A stretch of 64,000 bases of DNA from Brochothrix campestris (GTDB lineage Bacteria > Bacillota > Bacilli > Lactobacillales > Listeriaceae): assembly GCF_046058945.1 (NCBI RefSeq), contig NZ_CP175511.1:1736001-1800000 (forward strand), written 5' to 3'. Below the pieces are notes generated by a model. That model was not told where the DNA came from. It did no database searches and saw only the letters and a list, made by a program, of their open reading frames with translations. Below, in pieces: positions 36,122 through 45,762 of this stretch. How positions within the stretch are numbered: the stretch's first letter is position 1; each line of letters begins with the position of its first letter. The translations under genes were made by a program, and so were the position numbers.

Positions 36122-37204
36122 TCATCTAGAAGATTGATAGTCCCTAACTGTTTCAGTCCCTTGTAAAATACGTAAACCAATCTCACCCATCGTCTTCATT
36201 TCTAACTGATCTTCGATGGTATATATCGGTGCAATCCATTCGATATAAGGGATTAGTTGTTCAACTAAATAAGGGCTAATGGTCATTCCACCAGTGAGAA
36301 TAATCGCATCAATATCCCCTTTTAAGACCGTGGCATAGGCACCGATTTCTTTGGCGATTTGATAAAGCATCGCCTCATAAATCGCAATGGCTTTCTGATT
36401 ACCTGCTGCAATTTCCCATTCAACATCCGTTAATGAATCAGTGCCTAAATAGGCGGAGAAACCACCCTCGTGGATTAGTTTATCAATTTTTTTCGGTTCA
36501 ATTAAGGCATCACGGTATTCAATCAACCATCCACTTAATGGCAAGGACCCTGTTCTAATCGTACTAAAAGGACCACCACCAAAATAGCCATTGTTGACAT
36601 CGACTACTTTGCCATCTTTGTGTACTCCGACTGAAATAGCAGATCCTAAATGGGCCACAACGAAACGTGAGCTCTCATACGATTTCCCGATTTTTTCAGC
36701 CACTTGTCGACTGACCGCCTTTTGATTTAAGGCATTGAAATAACTGCGGCGTTCAAATTGTGGATGTCCCGAAATACGAGCCTCTGGTTGTAATTCATCA
36801 ACGGTTGGTGGGTCATACGTAACGGCTGGTATGTGATAATAGGCGGATAATGACTGCGCTAAAATCGCTCCAAAACTGCCTTCGACTGTGTATGAGGCAT
36901 TAGCAATCAAGTCAGCTACCATCGCTGCATTAATCGTATAGACACCACTACTCAATGGTTTCAGATAGCCCGTATTGCTGATAACTAAATCAATTTTTTT
37001 CATCTCGATCCCCGCTTGCTTTAGCTGTAAAAGCAACCGTTGTTTCATGACCGTTAGTTGCTTTTGGCGTCGTGTCTCATCATCGATGGTCAATATAAGA
37101 TTGTCACGAATTGTTTTATTAAAAACTAATTTGTCATCTTTAAAAACAGCTATTTTCAGTGACTGGATACCCGTATTAATGACTAAGATATGGTGACTGA
37201 TGAT
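36122..37204 (-). CDS. buk: degenerate butyrate kinase-like protein with no standard start codon
   Basis: Aligns along its whole length with butyrate kinase (VDELQPEARISGHP, NALNQKAVSRQVAEKIG, VGVHKDGKVVDVNNG, DAIILTGGM), but catalytic loops have changed. The N-terminal phosphate loop NPGSTSTK reads NTGIQSLK, RGG reads NTG, the QHASNLG His segment is lost and HMGGG reads HLGSA. The homologous N-terminus (HILVINTG) has no ATG, GTG or TTG: an in-frame TAA is followed by AAAGGGGG, then ATT, ACC, ATC, ATC. The first usual start is a TTG at 37093, which would remove the loop. Starts ATC at 37204 or 37201 are my best guess. First gene of the bkd operon. No phosphotransbutyrylase gene precedes it. 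Confidence 0.7.
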   Translation of the reverse strand: MISHHILVINTGIQSLKIAVFKDDKLVFNKTIRDNLILTIDDETRRQKQLTVMKQRLLLQLKQAGIEMKKIDLVISNTGYLKPLSSGVYTINAAMVADLIANASYTVEGSFGAILAQSLSAYYHIPAVTYDPPTVDELQPEARISGHPQFERRSYFNALNQKAVSRQVAEKIGKSYESSRFVVAHLGSAISVGVHKDGKVVDVNNGYFGGGPFSTIRTGSLPLSGWLIEYRDALIEPKKIDKLIHEGGFSAYLGTDSLTDVEWEIAAGNQKAIAIYEAMLYQIAKEIGAYATVLKGDIDAIILTGGMTISPYLVEQLIPYIEWIAPIYTIEDQLEMKTMGEIGLRILQGTETVRDYQSSR

Positions 37205-37249
37205 GGTAATACCCCCTTTTTAAGACCTGGTAATAACTCCACATACTAT

Positions 37250-37278
37250 ATCATAGGTGATTATCTTTTTTTTAGCAA
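37250..37278 (-). promoter_or_regulatory. promoter of the buk-lpdA-bkd operon
   Basis: Minus strand TTGCTA (37278-37273) and TATGAT (37255-37250) with a 17-base spacer, about 45 bases before the presumed translation start. Confidence 0.6.
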
Positions 37279-37308
37279 GTCATAGCTATTCGCTTCTTGC
37301 ATGAACGT

Positions 37309-38982
37309 TTATTTCATCGACTCAGCCTGCTGAATTAGTTCACGGGCATGCAGTTCTGTCGACGTTGTCATTTCAGCGCCACTCATCATCATTGCAATTT
37401 CAGCCACACGTTTATCAAATGAGAGTTCCGTGACACTTGTTAACGTCCGTTCACCGGTAATTTGTTTTTCAATATGATAATGGTGATCCGCCATCGAAGC
37501 CACCTGTGGCAAATGCGAAATACAGAGTACTTGTGAATCAACTGAGACCGAGTAAATTTTTTGGCCGATTGCTTGTGCCACACGACCACTTACGCCGGTA
37601 TCAACCTCATCAAAAATAATACTTGTAATGCCTTGATGTTTCGAAAAAATCGTTTTCATTGCCAGCATCATCCGTGATAGTTCACCACCGGAGGCAATCT
37701 TATGCAACGGTTTAAGCGGTTCCCCAGGATTGGTCGACGTATAAAATTGAATGCGATCACTGCCGCGTTCATTCAAGTCTTGTTCAGCAAACTGCACACT
37801 GAAAATCGCCTTGTCCATGTATAGCTCTTTAAATTCATCATGAATAGCCGCAGTAAGAACCTCTGCCGCTGTTCGACGTATGTGCGTTAACCCTTCGGCC
37901 TTTTGTGTCAATTGCGTCGCTATCGTTTCAATTTCAGTTTGAAGCTGTTCGGCATGCGTTTCACTATGCTGTAAATTATCTAATTCACGGCTTATTTTGT
38001 CATGATATTGCATCATCGCACTCACTGAATCGCCATACTTACGTTTCAATTGGGTGAGCGCATCCATCCGTGTTTCGATTTGATTCAACTGTTCAGGATT
38101 GAATTCAAGACTCGCTAATTCTTGATTCAGTTCCGTTGCGACGTCGGTTAAGCTATAGTAGGCCGATTGCACCGTTTCAAGCCACGTTTTATAGCGACCA
38201 TCAACATCCTGGATGGCATTGAGGTGGTTCATCACTTTCGCTATTTGGTCAAGGGCTGATTGTTCTCCTTGGAAAAGGTCGTAACTTGCTTCAACATTGT
38301 GATTGATTTTTTCATAATTTGCCAGTAATGACCGTTCTGCTTCGAGCGTTTCTTCTTCGCCGTCGACTAAATTAGCACTCGCTAATTCTTTCTTTTGGAA
38401 AACGAGCATGTCAATTCGTTGAGCAATTTCTTGCTCATTTTTATTGAAACGTTTGAACTCTTGTTTTTTCACTTTTAATTGCTGATAGAGCTGCTGATAG
38501 TCTGCCAATGGTTGCGCGATTTCTTCATGAGCAAATTGATCGATTAAAAACAGATGGTGCGCTTCATTCATCAGGTCTTGGCTTTCATGTTGAGAGTGAA
38601 TATCGAGAAGTGTCTCACCGACATCTCGCAAGTTCGTTGTTGTCACGAGTTTACCGTTAATCCGACAGACATTTTTACCACTGCGCATTAATGTGCGGTT
38701 GAGCACAACCATATCTTCTCCGACTTCAATCCCTAACTGACCTAATACGGCATAAGCTCGTTTATTGTTTTCAATTGTAAACAAGGCCTCCAAAACGGCC
38801 TTTTCAGCTCCATGTCGTATTAAATCGGTCGAGGCACGCCCACCCACAATTAAACCTAAGGCATCAATAATAATCGATTTACCGGCACCGGTTTCTCCTG
38901 TTAAAACGGTTAAACCTCCTTTAAAAGACAATGCGACTTCTTCAATAATTGCTAAATGACGTATTGATAATTCTTGGAGCAT
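37309..38982 (-). CDS. recN: DNA repair protein RecN
   Basis: SMC-like ATPase in double-strand break repair. N-terminal head with GETGAGKSIIIDAL (Walker A), a long coiled coil (about residues 150-370), and the C-terminal head with SGGELSRMMLAMK and IIFDEVDTGVSG (Walker B). 557 residues. In Listeria recN and argR are neighbours of the bkd operon in the same way. Confidence 0.96.
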   Translation of the reverse strand: MLQELSIRHLAIIEEVALSFKGGLTVLTGETGAGKSIIIDALGLIVGGRASTDLIRHGAEKAVLEALFTIENNKRAYAVLGQLGIEVGEDMVVLNRTLMRSGKNVCRINGKLVTTTNLRDVGETLLDIHSQHESQDLMNEAHHLFLIDQFAHEEIAQPLADYQQLYQQLKVKKQEFKRFNKNEQEIAQRIDMLVFQKKELASANLVDGEEETLEAERSLLANYEKINHNVEASYDLFQGEQSALDQIAKVMNHLNAIQDVDGRYKTWLETVQSAYYSLTDVATELNQELASLEFNPEQLNQIETRMDALTQLKRKYGDSVSAMMQYHDKISRELDNLQHSETHAEQLQTEIETIATQLTQKAEGLTHIRRTAAEVLTAAIHDEFKELYMDKAIFSVQFAEQDLNERGSDRIQFYTSTNPGEPLKPLHKIASGGELSRMMLAMKTIFSKHQGITSIIFDEVDTGVSGRVAQAIGQKIYSVSVDSQVLCISHLPQVASMADHHYHIEKQITGERTLTSVTELSFDKRVAEIAMMMSGAEMTTSTELHARELIQQAESMK

Positions 38983-39033
38983 TATCTCATCCTCCTCTTT
39001 CTACGGTCTTTCTGCTAAGCACTAGTCCTACGC

Positions 39034-39483
39034 TTAGAGCATTTCTAAAAACATCAGTTCATATTCTTCAGCATTTTGCTCAGATAAACAAATAACTAAA
39101 ATCGTATCATCGCCACTAATTGTGCCGGCAATACCTTTGAATTGTGAGTTATCAATTAATGAGGCAATCGCATTCGCATTTCCTGGTAAGGTATGCATAA
39201 TTAATGTATTATTCACTTTTACCATGCGGATAAACGAGTCAACAAGCGTGCGTTTCAGTTTATCTAATGGATTAAAACGGTTATCAGCTGGTAAACTATA
39301 GCGATACCCCCCGCGTAAAGAAGGCACTTTCACTAAATGTAATTCTTTTATATCACGTGAGACGGTCGCTTGTGTCACACTGTTTCCTTTTTCTTCGAGC
39401 AATGACACCAATTCTTCTTGTGTATCAATATCGTTGTTGGCAATTAAATCTCTAATGAGCACATGACGTTGTGCTTTATTCAT
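39034..39483 (-). CDS. argR: arginine repressor ArgR/AhrC
   Basis: Hexameric repressor of arginine synthesis and activator of its breakdown. N-terminal winged helix (about residues 1-70, with GNSVTQATVSRDIKELHLVK) and C-terminal oligomerisation and arginine-binding domain with the LPGNANAIASLID and IAGTISGDDTILVIC motifs. ATG at 39483 is favoured; a GTG three codons earlier touches the AAAGG site. Confidence 0.95.
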   Translation of the reverse strand: MNKAQRHVLIRDLIANNDIDTQEELVSLLEEKGNSVTQATVSRDIKELHLVKVPSLRGGYRYSLPADNRFNPLDKLKRTLVDSFIRMVKVNNTLIMHTLPGNANAIASLIDNSQFKGIAGTISGDDTILVICLSEQNAEEYELMFLEML

Positions 39484-39586
39484 ATCAGTCACACCTTTCT
39501 GTTTCGTTACTATTATTGGAACATACCCTATAATTATACCATTTTTATGCAGTTGATGCGATTAAGAGCTAACCTCCATAACACAT

Positions 39587-39624
39587 AAAAAAACTCGGAA
39601 AACGCAAATTGGCGTCAACCGAGT
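39587..39624 (-). terminator. intrinsic terminator after tlyA
   Basis: ACTCGG / CCGAGT outer stem with inner GACGCC / GCGT pairing, followed by seven T on the minus strand. Confidence 0.8.
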
Positions 39625-39631
39625 CATTAAA

Positions 39632-40456
39632 CTATCCTTTTAGCGTATGATGAGCGCGTGTCACAATTTCTTTAATCGTATCTGGCGCAAGGTATTGACC
39701 TTCGTAATTTGTTTCACCAGCATAGTTAAGATGGGCAATAAATTCAATATTACCTTCGCCACCTGTTATCGGTGAAAAACTGAGGTTTTTTACGTCAAAC
39801 CCTAGTTTTTGTGAGAAGCTTAGTACATCTTCGATTACTTGTTGATGCACTTTTTCATCACGGACAATTCCTTTTTTACCGACCTGTTCACGCCCAGCTT
39901 CGAACTGTGGCTTAATTAAGGCCATCACATCGCCATTAGCAGCAATCACCTTCGTTAAGGTTGGTAGAATTAAGCGCAATGAAATAAAGGACACATCAAT
40001 CGTGGCAAACTCAGGTACACCCTTCGTAAAGTTTTCTGGTTCAACATAACGAAAATTCGTATGTTCCATCACTTCTACACGTTCATCGTTCCGTAATTTC
40101 CAAGCGAGTTGGTTCGAACCGACATCAAGGGCATAACTCATCTTCGCACCATTTTGGAGGGCACAATCGGTAAAACCACCCGTTGAACTCCCAATGTCTA
40201 ACATGATTTTATCTGTTACGACAAAATCAAAGGCTTGTAAAGCCTTCTCAAGCTTAAGTCCCCCGCGACTGACGTAAGGCATCCGTTGTCCCTTAACATT
40301 TAATTCAACCGTGAGTTCAATTTTTTCACCCGGTTTATCGACCCGTTCTTCTTTAATGTAAACAAGACCTGCCATCACAGCACGCTTCGCCTGTTCTCTC
40401 GTATCGAATAATCCTTGTTGGACTAATAACACATCGACCCGTTCTTTTAATTTCAT
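39632..40456 (-). CDS. tlyA: TlyA-family rRNA methyltransferase
   Basis: Combines an N-terminal S4 RNA-binding domain (MKLKERVDVLLVQQGLFDTREQAKRAVMAG) with an FtsJ-type methyltransferase (about residues 60-250: MLDIGSSTGGFTDCALQNGA, DVSFISLRLILP). The family methylates rRNA 2'-hydroxyls; Mycobacterium TlyA acts on 16S and 23S. 274 residues, normal for Firmicutes YqxC. In Listeria dxs lies between this gene and ispA; here they are 37 bases apart. Confidence 0.92.
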   Translation of the reverse strand: MKLKERVDVLLVQQGLFDTREQAKRAVMAGLVYIKEERVDKPGEKIELTVELNVKGQRMPYVSRGGLKLEKALQAFDFVVTDKIMLDIGSSTGGFTDCALQNGAKMSYALDVGSNQLAWKLRNDERVEVMEHTNFRYVEPENFTKGVPEFATIDVSFISLRLILPTLTKVIAANGDVMALIKPQFEAGREQVGKKGIVRDEKVHQQVIEDVLSFSQKLGFDVKNLSFSPITGGEGNIEFIAHLNYAGETNYEGQYLAPDTIKEIVTRAHHTLKG

Positions 40457-40493
40457 CGTCTTTAACTCCTTTATCTTGCCACTTTTTACTTAT

Positions 40494-41372
40494 TTATGCC
40501 TCTCGCTCAGCAATCATTGCTGTCAGTGCCTCAAGGTAGGCTGTATCGTAGGGTAGTTGCTCCAATAACGCATAAGCCGCCTCTGTATAAGCTGTTAATT
40601 GTTGTTGCGCCCCTGCTAAAGTTAACAGTGATGTATAGGTGCTCTTGTTTAACTGTGCATCCATTCCGGTTTGTTTACCCATTTTGGTAGCGTCACCGAT
40701 TACATCTAAAATATCATCTTGGATTTGAAAAGCAATCCCAATCTTAGTGGCAAAGTTTTCTAACAGTTGATACTCTGACATATTCGCCCCACCGACAATC
40801 GCACCGGCACATACGCTCGCCTGTAAAAGCGCCCCTGTTTTTTGGCTGTGAATTTGTGCCAATTCAGGCAAGCTAACTGCACGTGTTTCAGCTTCAATGT
40901 CACTTTGTTGCCCGCTAATCATCCCACTAGGCCCCGCCGCATAGGCAAACAAGCGGATTAATTTTATACGTGCTGTCTCACTTAAATGTGGCGCTGTTGC
41001 AAGCTGTTCAAAGGCTAATGTTAACAGCCCATCACCTGCTAAAATAGCGGTTGCTTCATCAAATTGCTTATGACTCGTCAGACGTCCTCGACGATAATCA
41101 TCGTTGTCCATCGCAGGTAAATCATCATGAATTAGCGAATATGTGTGAATAAATTCCATCGCCATGGCAGGTATCATCGCTGCTTTGAGATCAGAGGTAA
41201 ACAAGGTTGCTGTCGCTAAAACAAGTAACGGCCTAATCCGTTTGCCACCAGCCGCTAATGAATAGTCGAGTGCTGCCTGATGACGTGGGTTAACGTCGGG
41301 CAGTTGCTGTAAGGTTGCTGTCATCGTTGCTTCTAGTTGTTTCTTACTATTCGTTACAAACGATTCAAACAT
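40494..41372 (-). CDS. ispA: farnesyl diphosphate synthase
   Basis: Condenses isopentenyl and dimethylallyl diphosphates to farnesyl diphosphate. The first aspartate-rich motif is HDDLPAMDNDDYRRG and the second QIQDDILDVIGD; the Lys/Arg of GGKRIRPLL binds substrate. 292 residues. Its start touches the last base of xseB, so xseA-xseB-ispA is one unit. Confidence 0.95.
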   Translation of the reverse strand: MFESFVTNSKKQLEATMTATLQQLPDVNPRHQAALDYSLAAGGKRIRPLLVLATATLFTSDLKAAMIPAMAMEFIHTYSLIHDDLPAMDNDDYRRGRLTSHKQFDEATAILAGDGLLTLAFEQLATAPHLSETARIKLIRLFAYAAGPSGMISGQQSDIEAETRAVSLPELAQIHSQKTGALLQASVCAGAIVGGANMSEYQLLENFATKIGIAFQIQDDILDVIGDATKMGKQTGMDAQLNKSTYTSLLTLAGAQQQLTAYTEAAYALLEQLPYDTAYLEALTAMIAEREA

Positions 41373-41608
41373 CAGGCGTCAGTTCCCTTCATTGCAAATG
41401 GTGTTGTTTCACCGTCTGCTTGGACGAGTTGCACCATTTTTTCTTCAGCATTTTTCAATTGGCTGTCACATAAAGCCGCCAGTTTAACACCTTGTTGATA
41501 CAATTCTAATGCTTCTTCTAAACCGATTTCGCTGTTTTCCAACTGTTTAACAACTGTATCGAGTTGCGACATTGCTGTTTCAAAGTTTACTGTTTTTGCT
41601 GCTTCCAT
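41372..41608 (-). CDS. xseB: exodeoxyribonuclease VII small subunit
   Basis: 78 residues; partner of XseA in degrading single-stranded DNA. The family core FETAMSQLDTVVKQLENSEIGLEEALELYQQGVKL is complete. Overlaps the end of xseA by 29 bases. Confidence 0.95.
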   Translation of the reverse strand: MEAAKTVNFETAMSQLDTVVKQLENSEIGLEEALELYQQGVKLAALCDSQLKNAEEKMVQLVQADGETTPFAMKGTDA

Positions 41609-42953
41609 GGGCTGACATCTCCTTTTTAGTAACTGTCGCGGTTAAAACACCATCGCGCATTCGAATCCGTACGGCTTCATTTAATGCCACATCAGTGACT
41701 TTATTTAAGACTGTTCCCGTCTTTGTTTCAACAAGTGAAAAGCCACGTTGCATCACCTGTAGTGGACTCAAGCTCTCAATTTGATTGATTTTATGACTGA
41801 GTGTGAGACGTTTATGTTCAAGTTGTGCACGATATGCTTTAACGAGGTTAAGTGTTTGTTGCTCTAATTGTTCTTGACCACGTTGAATACGTGCCTGTGG
41901 ATTCGTTTGTTGTAGCTGCCAACTGAGTCTTTCAAAGCTAAAGCGCTGTGCTGTTACACGTGCTTTTAAGGCCGCTATTAAACGTTGCTGATAATTATCT
42001 AGCTGTTGATACTGCTGTTCAATCAGCCGTTGTGGCTGCTGTCTCGCCAGACGTTCTTGATAATGTGCTAACCGTTGTTTCTTATCAGCAAGCACATTCT
42101 TCAAGCTGTCTGTTAATCGTTGTTGTTGATGTTGAATGGTAGTTAGTAACTCCACTGTTTGTTTAACTGCAATTTCAGCAGCTGCTGTTGGTGTGGCTGC
42201 TCGATAATCGGCAACATAGTCACTTAAAGTTGTATCGGTTTCATGGCCGACAGCCGATATAATCGGCACCTTGGCCTCATAAATGGCACGGACAACTTGT
42301 TCCTCGTTGAAGGCCCAAAGGTCCTCAATTGAGCCACCACCACGTCCAACAATTAACACATCCAACGGGGGTTCAAATTGATCAGCTCGCTTAATTTGAC
42401 GTGCCACTTCGACAATCGCTTGATCGCCTTGAACAGCCGCTGGAAATAAAATGATGTCTGTTTGCGGTGAACGTCGTTTTAAGGTTGTCATAATATCGCG
42501 AACAGCTGCACCCGTCGGTGAGGTAATAACACCGACTCGTTGCGGATATGCTGGTAAAGGTTGTTTATGTGCCTCAGAAAAAACACCTTGGTCTGTCAGC
42601 ATTTTTTTGAGTTGTTCAAAGCGGACAAATAAGGCTCCGACACCATCAGGTTGCATTTCTTGGGCATAAAACTGATAGTTGCCACCACGTTCATACACGT
42701 CAATTCGGCCACTAATTAGCACTTTCATTCCATCTTCAGGCTGAAAGCCTATCGTTTGAGCCGCTTTTGCAAACATCACGGTCCGAATTTGTGACTTATC
42801 ATCTTTCAAAGTGAAATAGAGATGTCCACTCGCCTGACGTTTGAAATTCGATAATTCACCTTGGACATATACTTTTTTTAAATACGGGTCGGCATTAAAC
42901 TTACGCGCAATGTACCCGGTTAATAATGTTACCGACAAATAGTTCGCTGTCAT
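41580..42953 (-). CDS. xseA: exodeoxyribonuclease VII large subunit
   Basis: Catalytic subunit. N-terminal OB fold (VYVQGELSNFKRQASGHLYFTLKD), then the nuclease core with GVITSPTGAAVRDIMTTLKRR, DVLIVGRGGGSIEDLWAFNEE and ISAVGHETDTTLSDYVADYRAATPTAAAE, followed by a long coiled coil (about residues 260-380). 457 residues. Confidence 0.96.
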   Translation of the reverse strand: MTANYLSVTLLTGYIARKFNADPYLKKVYVQGELSNFKRQASGHLYFTLKDDKSQIRTVMFAKAAQTIGFQPEDGMKVLISGRIDVYERGGNYQFYAQEMQPDGVGALFVRFEQLKKMLTDQGVFSEAHKQPLPAYPQRVGVITSPTGAAVRDIMTTLKRRSPQTDIILFPAAVQGDQAIVEVARQIKRADQFEPPLDVLIVGRGGGSIEDLWAFNEEQVVRAIYEAKVPIISAVGHETDTTLSDYVADYRAATPTAAAEIAVKQTVELLTTIQHQQQRLTDSLKNVLADKKQRLAHYQERLARQQPQRLIEQQYQQLDNYQQRLIAALKARVTAQRFSFERLSWQLQQTNPQARIQRGQEQLEQQTLNLVKAYRAQLEHKRLTLSHKINQIESLSPLQVMQRGFSLVETKTGTVLNKVTDVALNEAVRIRMRDGVLTATVTKKEMSAHGSSKNSKL

Positions 42954-42977
42954 TTTGGCACACCTCGTTTCGATTGA

Positions 42978-43775
42978 CTAGCGGTAGTGAAAGGGATTGG
43001 TCGAAACAGTTGCTGCTATCCAGACGAGACTAGCTAATTCGGGTGTAGCACTGAGTTTCGCAATAACACCTGGAATCATAATCTTTTCGATTGTATGCCC
43101 TGCATCAAGCAGTGCAAAGTCCAGTTCAACCGCATCATGTGCCTGATGATAATAGATATCGCCTGTGATGAGCACATCGGCCTCTGACTGGGCCGCTTTC
43201 TTAATATAGCGATTGCCATCGCCACCTAACAGCGCGACAGTCTCAATCCTTTTTTGCGGTAACCCAACAAATCGAACACCATCTAACTGCCACACTTTTT
43301 TTAATGTTAATGCGAGTTGTTCTAAGGTCAGCGGTTGTTTTAAGCGGCCAATACGACCGATGCCATACACTTCATCAGCCAATGTCGTTGTTTTCTCCAA
43401 GAGACGTACATCGCTCAACTCAAGTGAGGCAGCTAACATATCATTGACGCCACCATTAGCAATGTCGAGGTTCGTATGGGCGGCATAGACTGCAATATTA
43501 TGTTTCAATAGTTTAGCGATCATCCGACCACGTGAATGATTTGTGTCAATCGCTGTCAGTGGCATGTATAACAGTGGATGATGGGCAATAATTAAATCGA
43601 CTTTGTTAACAATTGCTTCATCAACGACCGTTTCAAGCACATCTAGCGTCACAAGCACACGGGTAACTGCTTGTTCAGTTGAACCAATCTGTAGACCAAT
43701 CGGATCATTGTTCATTTTCAAACGTGGATCCGCCCATTGCTCCATCACTTCGATTACTTTGCCTACAGTTACCAT
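42978..43775 (-). CDS. Nif3-like dinuclear metal-centre protein, short form
   Basis: Nif3/YqfO/GTP cyclohydrolase I type 2 family; function debated. Metal ligands appear in IIAHHPLLY, YAAHTNLD and LLDAGHTIEKI. The 265 residues run straight through; the PII-like insertion found in Bacillus and Listeria YqfO (about 370 residues) is missing, so it resembles the E. coli type. It adjoins trmK, its usual partner. Confidence 0.88.
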   Translation of the reverse strand: MVTVGKVIEVMEQWADPRLKMNNDPIGLQIGSTEQAVTRVLVTLDVLETVVDEAIVNKVDLIIAHHPLLYMPLTAIDTNHSRGRMIAKLLKHNIAVYAAHTNLDIANGGVNDMLAASLELSDVRLLEKTTTLADEVYGIGRIGRLKQPLTLEQLALTLKKVWQLDGVRFVGLPQKRIETVALLGGDGNRYIKKAAQSEADVLITGDIYYHQAHDAVELDFALLDAGHTIEKIMIPGVIAKLSATPELASLVWIAATVSTNPFHYR

Positions 43776-44474
43776 CTATATCACCTCATTAATCTCAGCA
43801 ATTGCAGCTTGTAACTGCGCTATTTTAGCTGTGTTGGCTGCTTTAACATTCGCTTGTTCAATCCGTTCAATTATAGTCGCTAATTTCGCCTGCTCTGCTA
43901 ACCAGTACTTTTTAAAGACAGCCGTTTTTTCAACCATTAGATGAGGCCCAAAACGGAGCTGTTGTGGTGTGTAGTTAATCGGCGTGAAACTCTTTTCTAA
44001 GACGAGTACCTCATAAATCTTACCTTCTTCTTCAAGGATTGTCTCAGCGATGATACAATAATCATTCACTTGCGCCCACTCTCGAATCGCATGAGCAGCA
44101 ATATTCGGTTGTAACACTAGTCGCATCGTATCTGTTAATTTCGCCTGACCTTCCTCTAAAATCGTACGAATCAACGGGCCACCCATACCGGCAATCGCAA
44201 TGGTATTAACAGCATCATCAGCTTGTAAGACGGCTAAACCGTTACCCTTACGTACACTGATTTTGTCACTCAAGGCTAATGACTGGACATGCTGTAAAGC
44301 CGATTGATAAGGACCTTCGACCACTTCGCCAGCAATAGCTGATAACGCTTTGTTAGTTAGAATCGCATAGCAAGGTAAATAAGCATGATCCGAACCAATA
44401 TCGGCAATATGTGCCTCTGCTGGAAAATAATCAACGACTGTTTTTAGTCGCACTGATAGTGCTCGTTCATTCAT
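43776..44474 (-). CDS. trmK: tRNA (adenine-22-N1)-methyltransferase TrmK
   Basis: SAM enzyme that methylates A22 of tRNA. It shows VVDYFPAEAHIADIGSDHAYLP (SAM loop), IAIAGMGGPLIRTIL and LVLQPNIAAHAIREWA. The ATG at 44474 sits behind GGAGGTCACAGCG; an extension to 44519 runs into the upstream gene. A C-terminal coiled coil follows residue 190. The stop codon abuts the Nif3 start, so the two are coupled. Confidence 0.92.
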   Translation of the reverse strand: MNERALSVRLKTVVDYFPAEAHIADIGSDHAYLPCYAILTNKALSAIAGEVVEGPYQSALQHVQSLALSDKISVRKGNGLAVLQADDAVNTIAIAGMGGPLIRTILEEGQAKLTDTMRLVLQPNIAAHAIREWAQVNDYCIIAETILEEEGKIYEVLVLEKSFTPINYTPQQLRFGPHLMVEKTAVFKKYWLAEQAKLATIIERIEQANVKAANTAKIAQLQAAIAEINEVI

Positions 44475-45762
44475 CGCTGTGACCTCCTGTTTCATTTTCA
44501 AGTACACGTGTTCCTGCATGATAACCGGCTAACCGACCGGTAACGAGTGCACAGGTAATGTTGAATCCACCGGTGTACCCGTGAATATCAAGAATTTCGC
44601 CACTGAAAAAGAGTCCTTTAATCTTTTTACTTTGCATTTCCTTTGGAATAATTTCTTTAACGGAGACACCACCGCCTGTAACAAAGGCCTTATCAAAATC
44701 ATATGTTCCCTTGACCACAAAGCGAAAATCTTTTAATTCAGTTGCGAGTTGCACCCATTTTTTAGGTGAGATGGCGACACTCATTTCTTCGGCATCGATT
44801 TGCAAGCGCTCTAAGAAAAACACGAGTAAGCGCTCTTGAATTAAACCTTTCAAAGCATTCTTCACTTGTTTTTTTGGATCTTCTTTCACACGTTGGTTAA
44901 TGTCAGCTTGAATTTCAGCTAACGTTTTATCGGGAAACTGATCCAATTTCATCGTGACTGTCTCTACCTTATATTTCTCCTTTGTTTTAATCACAAAAGA
45001 GCTACAACGTAAGGCTGCTGGTCCTGATACGCCAAAATGGGTGAAAATCATATCCATCTTATGTGTGACGACCACTTTGTTTTTCGGGTTTAAAACCGTT
45101 AGATTTACTTCTCGTAGCGAGATTCCTTGTAAGGTCTTATCTAAAATAAATGGTTCATCCGATAAGACTGGTACCTCAGTCGGAAACAATGGAGTAATCT
45201 TATGTCCCGCTGCTTTGGCCCATGCATAGCCATCCCCTGTCGAACCTGTTTTAGGAACCGCTTGACCTCCTACAGACACAACCACATTTGGAGCGTATAC
45301 TTTATCGCCACGAATTGTTTCCACATAGTCAATGGTATCTTCGTTGTAGTGAATCGCTTTAACGGGACAGTCTTGCCAAATTGTAATATCTAATTCTTCC
45401 ATGCGTTGGGCTAATGCTGCTAACACATCACGCGATTTATTCGTGGTAGGAAACATCCGCCCATGATCTTCTTCTTTAAGACCGACGCCAACACCTTCAA
45501 AGAAACGGATAATATCTTCATTATCGTACATCGCAAAAGCACTGTATAAAAACCGGCCGTTACCTGGCACATGTTTAATAATTTCATCGACTGGTAAGCG
45601 GTTTGTTACGTTGCATCGTCCGCCACCTGACATAACTAATTTACGGCCTAGTTTATGACCTTTTTCAATTAATAAAACTTTTTTACCTTGTTCAGAAGCC
45701 GCAATCGAAGCCATTAGACCTGAAGGTCCACCACCGATTACAACCACATCAAAGTTAGTCAA
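44467..45762 (-). CDS. BaiN/YtfP-family flavoprotein
   Basis: NAD(P)/FAD-dependent oxidoreductase of the HI0933 family. FAD-binding VVIGGGPSGLMASIAASEQG, KLGRKLVMSGGGRCNVTN, and at the C-terminus VTGGGVSVKEI and GLFFSGEILDIHGYTGGFNITCAL are diagnostic. The substrate is not known; related proteins act in menaquinone or bile-acid reduction by annotation only. Start: a TTG at 45762 has GAGG eight bases upstream; a GTG at 45771 has none. Confidence 0.85.
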   Translation of the reverse strand: MTNFDVVVIGGGPSGLMASIAASEQGKKVLLIEKGHKLGRKLVMSGGGRCNVTNRLPVDEIIKHVPGNGRFLYSAFAMYDNEDIIRFFEGVGVGLKEEDHGRMFPTTNKSRDVLAALAQRMEELDITIWQDCPVKAIHYNEDTIDYVETIRGDKVYAPNVVVSVGGQAVPKTGSTGDGYAWAKAAGHKITPLFPTEVPVLSDEPFILDKTLQGISLREVNLTVLNPKNKVVVTHKMDMIFTHFGVSGPAALRCSSFVIKTKEKYKVETVTMKLDQFPDKTLAEIQADINQRVKEDPKKQVKNALKGLIQERLLVFFLERLQIDAEEMSVAISPKKWVQLATELKDFRFVVKGTYDFDKAFVTGGGVSVKEIIPKEMQSKKIKGLFFSGEILDIHGYTGGFNITCALVTGRLAGYHAGTRVLENETGGHSDE

